Source: Aedes albopictus (taxonomy: Eukaryota; Arthropoda; Insecta; Diptera; Culicidae). From it: 64,000 nt of DNA. The stretch lies in contig NC_085138.1 of the NCBI RefSeq assembly GCF_035046485.1, positions 28,917,047 through 28,981,046 of the forward strand, read 5' to 3'. Positions 54,881-64,000 of the stretch are shown in pieces; the stretch's first letter is position 1, and every line of letters begins with the position of its first letter. Both the position numbers and the translations under genes were made by a program. A model generated the notes under the pieces. It saw nothing but the letters and a program-made list of their open reading frames with translations, had not been told where the DNA came from and searched no databases.

Positions 54881-55821
54881 TTAGATAACTAAATGGTGAT
54901 TCCTAAGAAAATATACACTGTGAAAAAAAATCTTTTTTAACATTAAAAAATATCATTTTTGTCACAAAAACTCAAATATCTCAAAACCCTATCTTTTTAC
55001 CAACGTAATTTTTTTAGCGAAGACGGTCCATTATATTAGCAATCTACCATAAAAATTTGGTGATGGTAAACTAATAAACAAAAAAGTTATAACATTTCAA
55101 ACATTTCACAATTTTCACATTTGGTAAATATTTTTTCTGTGTAAATTATTTCGGTCAGAAATCGCAGTTTGATGCTGATTTTATTGTTAAGCAAAGTTAG
55201 ATAACTAAATGGTGATTCCTAAGAAAATATACACTGTGAAAAAAAATCTTTTTTAATCTTAAAAAATATCATTTTTGTCACAAAAACTCAAATATCTCAA
55301 AACCCTATCTTTTTACCAACGTAATTTTTTTAGCGAAGACGGTCCATTATATTAGCAATCTACCATAAAAATTTGGTGATGGTAAACTAATAAACAAAAA
55401 AGTTATAACATTTCAAACATTTCACAATTTTCACATTTGGTAAATATTTTTTCTGTGTAAATTATTTCGGTCAGAAATCGCAGTTTGATGCTGATTTTAT
55501 TGTTAAGCAAAGTTAGATAACTAAATGGTGATTCCTAAGAAAATATACACTGTGAAAAAAAATCTTTTTTAATCTTAAAAAATATCATTTTTGTCACAAA
55601 AACTCAAATATCTCAAAACCCTATCTTTTTACCAACGTAATTTTTTAGGGAAAACGGTCCATTGTATTAACAATCTACCATAAAAATTTGGTGATGATGA
55701 ACTAATAAACAAAAAAGTTATGACAATTAAAACATTTCACAATTATCACATTTAGTAATATTTTTTTTTAGTGTAAATTATTTCGGCCGGAAATCGCAGT
55801 TTGATGCTGATTTTATTGTTA
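54881..55821. repeat. Tandem triplication of a 316-bp unit
   Basis: TTAGATAACTAAATGGTGAT starts copies at 54881, 55197 and 55513, so the period is exactly 316. Copies 1 and 2 are almost identical; the second half of copy 3 is more diverged. Confidence 0.93.
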
Positions 55822-55930
55822 ATGGCCGTGCGTGAGTAAAACAAGCTGTTTTTATTATGTATTATGTATGTTATATGTACAGTAATGTTCCGATTTTATC
55901 ACGCCCTCCGCGCATTAGTCGTTTCAGGTA

Positions 55931-56141
55931 CACCGGGGCAAGTTGAAATGGGTGGGTGGGGCAAGATGAAACACGAAGTTTTGAAACAGATTTCAATACA
56001 ATTTGGTAATTTATCCTTCGTTAAAAGATTGTTTGAATCAAAAACTATGCGTTACGGCGATCAAACTATTTATTATCATTAGAAAACATCATGTTAACCC
56101 GCTGTTTCATCTTGCCCCACCCGTTTCAACTTGCCCCGGTG
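55931..56141. mobile_element. TA-flanked CACCGGGGCAAGTT MITE, copy 2
   Basis: Same ends and internal GAAACACGAAGTTTTGAAA as 39426-39587, with TA on both sides. Confidence 0.88.
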
Positions 56142-59100
56142 TACCTTATTCATTAATTTGCTGTTACATTTGAGGACAAGTGTTTTCCCTCTTCTTCAAG
56201 ATGAATGTTGAAAGCGTGTTTTGCAACGTTAAAAATATTGAAATGGGTATAGATGTTGAAGAATATTCCAAAACATTTTTGAAAAGGGGCGTGATTAAAT
56301 TGTTTAAACAGATGTCGCTGATGGTGCGGTGGCATGACTCTCTGCACTTAGCACTTCTGGCAATTTCTCAGTTGTTGTCGTTTTAGAACTTCCTGCGCCC
56401 TGCTTTACCGATGATATACAGATGGCTCGTTTGTCAAAGTCTAGACGGCAGGACGTGCAAGTAAATTTGTATTCAATGTGGGCATTTGGGCATAACCAGT
56501 CTCTTTCAGTTTATCTATGGTGCTCTCGGTGAGATTTCGTAACTCTTTTGAACATTTTTTTCATCAAACGGTCTACAAGACAGCGTTGAGTTGAAGACCT
56601 TTGAGAAAGCGACTGTTCATGTTGTTCGTTAGATTATAATAAACAAAATCACTTATTAGTTTTAATTGACTAGTTTGGTGTTGTTTGCTTGGCTGAAGAA
56701 AAAAATTACTAATAAATTTTTAATATCCATAGCGAAGTATTTCTTTGCTTTTTCGTGAGCATTGTCATGGTATGTATACAGACACACAAACGTAACACTG
56801 ATGAAATTTTCATTGACCACGCCTTTAACGATCATTTTGAATCTTGGTTGTGGCTTTCATAACCAGAAGAGCGCCCATCGTGCGTTTGACGTTTCACACT
56901 AGCGCCTTCTGATGACGATATTGCACAACGCAGTGTTTCGTGAAACATTTCCACCAGGTGGTGTTAGTGTGAACTGGGCGATGGATTTTCACGAAAATTG
57001 TTCTAGGCGTTTCGTCTGTTTGTCTATGGTATGTACCTCTCATGCATTTGTTGTTGTTGAAGTTACTCACATTCTTCCGATCATAAAGTCTGTTCTTTAA
57101 GAGGTAATTTTTTTTTGCAGATAAACTAGACGTATACGCGTATATAAAACTTTTATTATACAGCTCTTCTCTTAAAAATAAGTTTAATTCCATTTTTCTT
57201 ATAATCAACAGCTTTTCAACACTATCAAGGGATTTTTTCACCAGTCACGTACACAGCAAAAAAAATCTTGTGATATCACATCATTTTCGCTGCACATCAG
57301 TCGCGTCGTAAAAGTGATGTACAAATTACATCCTTTCCACGTAGCAAATTAGCCGCCGCAGCTTGACAGAGGTCTAGCAATCGCTAGAACCGGAACGATA
57401 GATGAATCATATATAAGTAAAATATTGGCATGGATTCGTACACTGATCCGCTGATTGTGAGGCATATCCCTTGCCTCTCGGCTATTTCACCGAGTTAGAA
57501 GGAAGGTGATAAATATGATACTGCTTCTAAATATTCGCAGGAATGGGTTTGTTGACACTTTCCAGTGCCAACCAGGGTGTACATGGTGAGTGTGATAATT
57601 GTTGGAAAACGATGCAACAGAGTGAAATTGCGTTCGAAATTGGGTACGTCGCCAGAAATTACGCGCCTGGATATTACAAAATTATTTGCTGTGTACAATA
57701 AAAAGTATGACACTCTCAATGTTTTTGATCACAACACTGGATCGCGTCTAAGTTTCAAATAGATATTAAAGTAATTATGAATAATCAAACAAAAATATCA
57801 TGAAACAACGGTAGCCTTTACAATAAAATCAGCATCAAAATATAATTCTCGAAATAATTTACACAGAAAAAAATTTTTTTTGTTACTAAATGTAAAAATT
57901 GTGAAATGTTTGAAATGTCATAACTTTTTTGTTTATCAGTTTACCATCACCAAAATTTGATGGTAGATAGCTGATATAATGGGCCATTTCCCCTAAAAAA
58001 TTGACGTTGGTAAAAAGATAGGGTTTTGAGATATTTGAGTTTTTGTGACAAAGATCATATTTTTTTAAAGTAAAAAAAGAAATTTTTTACAGTGTATATT
58101 TTCTAAGGAATCATCATTTAGTTATCTAACTTTGCTGAAAAATTCATAACAACCGAACAATCCGTTTTTGCTGTACAGCTTTTAGAATATTTTTGAACTA
58201 TTTTCGCATACACCCTTTTGAAAAGTTAGTCGTGAGTGAATATGAAGGTTTAATATGTTTAATATCGAAAAATGGCGATTTAGATGAAATTGAAAAACTG
58301 TGCAAAGTTTCAGATATTTTTGAAATGGTCGCTCAGGATCGACTGACATGACTCCGTGGAATTCCTCTACTTCCAGAATCGAGTACTAGTTTACGATACA
58401 GAGGTGGGTCGGAAGTGCTTTCACATAACCTCAGGAGCTCCGCAAGGTTCTATCGCAGTTGTGAAGAAGTGGATGTGCTCCAAGAAATAGGAATTGGCTC
58501 ACTAAAAAAAATGAGATGGTGCAAAGCGAAGACAATCGTGCACATGGTAGTTGCTGCTCTGTGATTCACTAAAATAAGACAGTCAAACCAATGGATCCAC
58601 ATGTTGAAACGTGTAGTATTTACCTACAACGCAGTAGCATCGGAAGGACGTGTCTAGATACATAACGTCTGTCTAATAGACTTTCGCTGGTATAAGTAGC
58701 GGTGGCCATAGGACCATACTGCACGAGCCTTGGACTTGGATGGAAAGGGATCCGGAGCAGGTGGAGACAAGTATTTCTGTATCCTAGCTGGTAAGGCCTT
58801 AGGCTTCCGGAGGTCAAATCGCGATGCTCGCGGCATCAGTTCTTGATACGTTCTTGCTGTGCGGTTGGAAGCAGGCGTGTTGTCGAACCTGCCTGCCTTG
58901 CGAGGACAAAGGAAGTGGTGAGGCCACTCGGGAAGCAGGTAATGCGTCAGCAGTCACCACGTTACCTTGGTGTCCTTCTAAACGAGCGTGTTATGTTGGC
59001 TGTTGGAGGCTTCCCTCACTATTATCAGAGCCTTCCGCTTGAAAGTTCCCGCTTGGAAGCAGTACGTCACGTGTTCAGGAACAGTCATACCCAAATCGAA

Positions 59101-59191
59101 GTAGCCAAACATTTTCCATCATAACGTTTCTGTCAAATTTCGGAACAAAAGAACATCCCATACAATCTCGTTTCGAAGTCCATGATTCCAA

Positions 59192-59832
59192 ATGGATGCC
59201 GTGAAGTTTCTTCGACACTCGTGGCACTTGTTCGTTGCCCAGGAAGAAGTTGGCCCGTGGCAGCACCTTTGGCGTAGGATCAAATTCTTTTTCGATACGG
59301 ATGAAAATTTCCGATCGGAGTCGTTGGTGTTTGGTGCTCTTGTGGTGACGATTGGCTTCCTCGCCTTGGTTATTCCTTGGGAGTGCGCTAAACGATATCG
59401 TAGGCGGGTAAGTTCGAACGATCTCGGTTGAATGATTTGGTGTAATTGACAACGGTTTTCTTCAGAACAACATCGCTCCTCAAACTGCTATTCAAATAAT
59501 GGAACAGTTAGAAGACAATCGAGAATGTCTCAGAGAAATTGCGCATCTTCTCGCGGTAAGAAATAATCATAAAGTCTAGTATCAAAATAATTGACAATTC
59601 AGCAAAACATTTTTAGCAGCCGAAAAACCTTCGATCACCTTCACCGGAGGCATTACCGGAAGCCATTCATGAAACGGAACAAAGCCCCCCACTGGAGCCC
59701 CCTCAGGTGACGGATGTTCAGGCTGCGGATGGGCCAGTCCAATGCAAAATTCCAGTGTGCAAGTTGCTGCGCCAGACGACGATGCCGGTGAAAAAAGTGG
59801 AACCGAAAAAAGCACGATCCACGCCCAAATGA
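59192..59832 (+). CDS. Small single-pass membrane protein, function unknown (173 aa, 3 exons)
   Basis: Exons 59192-59407, 59466-59555 and 59617-59832 all join in phase 0, with donors GTAAGT and GTAAGA and acceptors TCTTCAG and TTTTAG. The start is ATG in CCAAATGG context and the stop is TGA. A Trp- and Arg-rich N-terminal stretch (WQHLWRRIKFFF) precedes a hydrophobic segment at about residues 45-63 (LVFGALVVTIGFLALVIPW), followed by basic CAKRYRRR. That basic flank suggests the C-terminal part is cytosolic. A short helix follows, then a Pro/Glu-rich tail with basic residues at the end. I do not recognise the family. The two short introns and clean reading frame support a real host gene although repeats lie on both sides. 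Confidence 0.7.
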
Positions 59833-60171
59833 TGTCATCAAAGTAACCATTAGCAGGATATTTCGACCTTTTGGGCTTATAGGGCTATTGTACGGCCAAT
59901 GTAGAACATGTTAGCTTCTTTATAGCATTTTATCAGCACGCAAGCAGAAAAAAAGTTCTTTATGGTTTTTGATATGCTCTATATTGACCGTACAGTAGCC
60001 CCATGAGTCAAAATATCGTGCTACTGCTTACTTGAATAGTTCAAGAGAAAAATCCATAATATAAAACTTTAATTATCTGAAGAAAACCCAACTTTTTTAT
60101 TTGCGTCAATTGTTTTAAGAACTTTTATGTAACACATAGGGGATGGTTTATCAAGCAACAAATAAATCGAA

Positions 60172-60838
60172 AAACACAGCGCAACATTTTTTTGTCTCAA
60201 GAGCAAACTTATGTGTCTCCGAAGGATTTTGGGCCGCTGAATCCGAATCCGGGCTCAGATTTGCTCCAACACGTCACAATTTTGAGCTATACCTCAATGT
60301 ATAGGGCAAAATATGCGATTTTCGGCTTTTTTGACTGCAAGCCATTAAGCTTGGATATATTTTTTTTAATCAATCAAAAGGTTAGTTGGTCAACTAACAT
60401 CTAAACTAACGACTAATGCAAAATATTTCGTTTTACCTAATCAAATTTGATAGATTTAAGCATTTTATGTTAGTATAAAAACTTGCATGCAACTTTTGGT
60501 GGGTGACTTGTATGGGAAATATCGTACTTAACATAAATCGCTTAAAACTATCAAATTCGATTTGGTAAAACGAAATATTTTGAATGAGTCGTTAATTTAG
60601 ATGTTAATTGACCAATTAACCTTTTGATTGCTTAAAAAAAATGTTTCCTTGCTTAATGGCTTGCAGTCAAAAAAGCCCAAAATCGCATATTTTGCCCTAT
60701 AAATTGAGGTATAGCTCAAAATTGTGACGTGTTAGAGCAAATCTGAGCCCGGATTCGGACTCAGCGGCCCAAAATCCTTCGGAGACACATAAGTTTGCTC
60801 TTGAGACAGACAAAAAGTTATTTTTTGTTACGCTGTGA
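60172..60838. mobile_element. Palindromic MITE with ~300-bp arms
   Basis: GAGCAAACTTATGTGTCTCC and the following GAAGGATTTTGGGCCGCTGA reappear inverted at 60730-60800. The mirror extends to a CTATCAAATT(C/T)GAT centre. TTTTTTGTCTCAAGAGC and its inverse mark the outer ends. Confidence 0.88.
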
Positions 60839-60905
60839 AATAGAAGCATTTCCTGTTGAGATTCCCAACAATTGTAATAGCACGTAATGAACTTTTGCAC
60901 GATTT

Positions 60906-61021
60906 TTTGCTGGCCTGCTCACTCTCACAGGAAATTTGACGTTTGAGCGGTGCCGACACTTCTCAAACGTCAAATTTCGTGTGAGAGTAAGCAGGCCAGT
61001 ATAGATTCGTGCAGTAATCCA
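60906..61021. mobile_element. Hairpin MITE, copy 2
   Basis: Near-identical to 26795-26922: GAAATTTGACGTTTGAGCGG and mirror CTCAAACGTCAAATTTC around GTGCCGACAC. Confidence 0.88.
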
Positions 61022-61739
61022 TAGGCCATATGAATAAAGTTGAGTAAATATTGCGGAGATTCCACCTGTTTAGACTCCTGCGCGAAAATTAGTTGCGTAG
61101 ATTTTTCTTGCGTGGGCCCACAGATATGAAAACAGACCGCGTCCTGGTGAATATTTTACGCTGTGTTGTTACGTACACATGTGGTGATAGTTTTCCATTG
61201 TAAACAAACATTTATAATGAACCTACGCTGAAAATAAGCCTAATTATTTATTTGCGTTGGAATCTTTAAATCTTCGCAACTGGCAATACTCTTTACTAAA
61301 TCTATGTGAAGCCGTGGAGCAAATCTCTGTGAATCTTCACAGAGATCTGAGTAAAGAGTATTTACTCAGCTTCATTCATAATAGCCTAATATCTCTGCTA
61401 CACATTTAGTTACTACAGAGACGAGTAGCTGCAATGACGTTGTTGACAAGCACACATGCTCGAGGCATGATAAACGAGTTTGCCATATCATGTTTACTAC
61501 TGAAAATGACAAAAACCGGGCTCACAGCATGGGCGTAGCCAGAAAGGGGTTTTTATCCTTAATTATCAAACCTTTTTTACTCGAAAACCACAAGAAATTT
61601 CACTAAGTATTTCTCCAGGAAAACCATTTCAATCTTATCATAGAATTTTACCAAATAACAAGCTTGATTAAATGTCTAAATTTTGTGAGTCCATTCAAAG
61701 ATTTCAACAATAAAATTCGTCCATAATTTATTTCAGACA
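61022..61739. other. Intergenic; short inverted repeats only
   Basis: GAGTAAAGAGTATT and AATACTCTTTACT sit near 61280-61370. No gene recognised. Confidence 0.35.
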
Positions 61740-62010
61740 CGGATTCCTGCATATTTTTTTCCCTAGATATTCCTACAGAAATTCTTCCAGAAATTTGTTA
61801 AGAAAGCTTTCCTGGGATTTTCTAAGGAATTATTAATGGGATGGCTTCCGGGATTATTTATGGATTTCTTCAGGAATTCCTCCAGGGATTCACCCGTGAA
61901 TTTCTACTGTGTTCTTTTCAGGGACAACTCCAGGGTTTATTTTAAAAAATCCTGCAAAGATTCTTCCTGGAACTTTTTTTTAGAATTCTTTCAGGAACTC
62001 CAGGAACCCT
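61740..62010. repeat. Degenerate GGAATTCCT tract
   Basis: TTCCTCCAGGGATTC and TTCCAGAAATTTG units next to the right inverted arm. Confidence 0.65.
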
Positions 62011-62114
62011 TTGAAGCCGGAATTTTGCCATGCATTATTATGCAGTTTTTTTTACGTTTTTCGATAGTTTTGGTGGTCAATAGTATAAAAACGGTAGAAT
62101 ATTATGCAGAATAT

Positions 62115-64000
62115 TTTTTCTTGATATCCTAGGTCACCCAAACTATTCTTGAGTTTAGATCCTTAAGTCTACGGGTATAACGGTAACTTTTTTCGTTATA
62201 CAAATCTACGATTTGTAATCTATCATGCCCAGTAAGTCTTCTGAAAAGTTATTAGACAATATTAGATCATTCGGGATATCCTAGGTCACCAAAATTGTTC
62301 TTAAGTTTAGATCTTGAAGTCTACGGGTGTAACGGTAATTTTTTTTCATTATACAAAGCTATGATTTGTAATCTATCATGTCCAGTAAGTCTTCTGAAAG
62401 GGTAATAGACAGTATCAGATCAGTCGGGATATCCTAGGTCATCCAAACTGTTCTTGAGTTTGGATCCTAAAGTCTACGGGTGCTATGGTAACTTCTTTCA
62501 TTATACAAAGCTACAATTTGTAATCCATAATGTCCAGTAACTCTTCTAAAAGTTCAATGGACAGTATCAGATCAGTCAGGATATCCTAGGTCATGCAAAC
62601 TGTTCTTAATTTAAGATCCTAAAGTCTACGGGTGTAACGGTAACTTCTTTAATTATTCATAGCTACGATTTGTAATCTATCATGTCCAGTAAGTCTTCTG
62701 ATAGGTAAATAGATAATATCTGATCAGTCGGGATATCCTAGGTTATCCAAACTGTTCTTGAGTTCAGATCCTAAAATGTACGGGTGTAACGGTAACTTTT
62801 TTCATTATACAAAGCTACGATTTGTTATGTATCATGTCCAGTGAGTCTTCTGAAAGGTTAATAGACCGAATCAGATCAGTCAGGAAATCCTAGGTCATCC
62901 AAACTGTTCTTGAGTTTAGATCTTAAAGTCTACGGGTGTAACCGTAGCTTCTTTCATTAAAAGCTGTAATCTATCATGTCCAGTAAGTCTTCTGAAAGTT
63001 ACAGTGGTTGTTTTTATCAACTTAGCTTTATAACAGGATGATTGATTGATTTGTCTTTATTAAAGAGACTTTCAGCGCTTGGCTGGTTCGTCTCTTCCTT
63101 TATAACAGTAAGGAAGCCCATTATATCCCAAAAATATATAACAACGCTTATTGTTCCTCTAACTACTTTGGTAAGTACAGTGAATTATGTAACACTACTT
63201 AACGTAGTGGCAAAAGCTATTATCACAAGTGTAGACCTGAAGCAATGGTCTTCGGAGTAGTGTTGTTGATCTGGAATATCTCAAAACTATCTTGAAATGA
63301 CTCATGATATGCCAGGCGGATTACAGATTACAGTTTAAAGTTCATTGTGAGAATCAATACTGTTACTATCGAGAGCTGAACTTCAGGATAGTTTGAACGA
63401 CTCTCAGTATCCCAAAGGTTCATAATAATACTTCAGGTTGGTCCAGCACCCGCGATTGATTATGAAACGATACTCAGTATGACAGATATAGCTGATATTA
63501 CCGATATTAATCTCAACCGTTAAGTTTGTTTTACAGGAAAAATTCGGTAAAGGTAGCAACTTTTACAGAAGTTCGTTAGAGTTTGACAGATAAACGATAA
63601 CATTTTACCGAAAATTGTTATTTTTTTACAGAATTTCGTTAAAAATCCATTACCGAACGCTCAGCGGTTGAGATTTCGGTAAAAATTTCCGAACGTGATT
63701 AGCTGTGACTATGCTATTATTTATGGTGAAAACACAAAGTTGTTCTTGTAGATTTGAAGGACTTCATTATATAACAGTTTGGACGAACCTGGATGTCACA
63801 AAGGTTTATAATAATAAAAAAATGTAGCCTTCAGATTGGTCCAGTATCCACGGATAAATATGCAACGTTACTCAGCAGAGCAGTTATGGCTGTTGTCACG
63901 ACTGTAGACCTGAAGTCCTGAACTCAAAGGTAGTTTGGCCGATCTGGAATATCCCTGTAGTGTCTGTAAATGACATTTGAGATTTCAAGAGCTTCACGGG
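62115..64000. repeat. Right arm of the long inverted repeat (runs off the window)
   Basis: Six ~150-bp units to 63000 share GATATCCTAGGTCA, GTAACGGTAACTT and a TACAAAGCTACGATTTGTAAT segment. 63000-64000 continues with blocks mirroring 49060-50440. A CGGTAAAAATTTCCGAAC-type MITE (about 63527-63700) is unique to this arm. Confidence 0.82.

Larger units (their letters stand above)
54690..58325. mobile_element. 3.6-kb foldback-type element with ~500-bp inverted arms
   Basis: The outer sequence AACTTTGCACAGTTTTTCA and an ATCGCCATTTTTCGATAT segment at 54700-54765 reappear inverted at 58265-58310. The left arm contains a 316-bp unit three times (54881-55821) and the right arm only once (about 57830-58140). 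The centre holds a MITE (55931-56141) and unassigned open frames (56180-56386 plus, 56894-57241 minus, 57544-57762 plus) that I do not recognise. Confidence 0.8.
51715..59000 (+). mobile_element. R1-type LINE, degraded and interrupted
   Basis: 51715-52075 encodes an ORF1-like stretch (SDINKDLKQTLLRLRKL). 52480-52900 has endonuclease pieces (FFCSCYAPPRWSIEQFTQML). 53190-53857 and 54456-54670 encode RT pieces (EKIILNKMWK, GSRKGRSTV, AILSVTKTAEVALQRKRRE). 58340-58480 has NRVLVYDTEVGRKCFHITSG then APQGS, and later parts are badly degraded. DNA elements separate these at 52990-53140, 53858-54455 and 54690-58325. Many stops and frameshifts; inactive. Confidence 0.82.

Noticed and set aside
54881..55821. 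CRISPR-like array
   Set aside because: The repeats are contiguous 316-bp tandem copies without spacers, in a eukaryotic genome.
56180..56386. 68-residue plus-strand protein
   Set aside because: Inside the foldback element, with overlapping frames on both strands and no recognised motif.
56894..57241. 115-residue minus-strand protein
   Set aside because: No recognisable domain, no support for splicing, and it lies within the centre of a foldback element.
57541..57696. Missing terminal exon of the lipid-transfer gene (acceptor CGCAG at 57540, phase 1 possible)
   Set aside because: The phase fits, but the 50-residue product has no similarity I recognise and lies within the foldback element.

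Overview
The window looks like a culicine mosquito chromosome, most likely Aedes. The genes have arthropod-type GT-AG introns. Introns and intergenic DNA are packed with tRNA-derived SINEs, palindromic MITEs with TA, TTA, TTAA or 8-bp target duplications, non-LTR and BEL/Pao fragments, and long tracts of degenerate GGAATTCC-type repeat. There are no bacterial features. Family names come from reading the sequence, without database searches.

Layout. (1) 1633-5158 (+): three internal/3' exons of a PAXBP1/GCFC-family gene; its 5' end lies left of the window. (2) 5.2-15.5 kb: repeats, MITEs and a minus-strand LINE carrying a hAT-like insertion. (3) 15553-41809 (+): a vitellogenin-like large lipid transfer protein, a candidate crossveinless-d orthologue. 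A TATA/Inr/DPE promoter precedes a short signal-peptide exon; eight more exons follow with matching phases, and the 3' end is not in the window. (4) 25456-40715 (-): an arginine kinase with an N-terminal MYCBP/AMY-1-like domain. It lies wholly inside a 16-kb intron of the lipid-transfer gene on the opposite strand, and its own 13.8-kb intron holds a stack of nested transposons. (5) 41.8-48.9 kb: a SINE with a 34-bp target duplication containing two further DNA elements, then simple-repeat tracts. (6) 48.9-64 kb: two inverted arms of about 2 kb, each with a ~150-bp degenerate tandem array, enclose about 11 kb. That 11 kb holds a broken R1-type LINE with two DNA elements inside it, and a compact three-exon gene for a 173-residue single-pass membrane protein (59192-59832, +).

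How the genes relate. PAXBP1/GCFC is nuclear (splicing/chromatin), the lipid-transfer protein is secreted, and the kinase buffers ATP with phosphoarginine. Nothing suggests a shared pathway. The nested, opposite-strand arrangement of the kinase and the lipid-transfer gene is the main structural link. The most novel protein-level observation is the MYCBP-like/arginine kinase fusion, which suggests a phosphagen kinase tethered to a scaffold, possibly in the flagellum.
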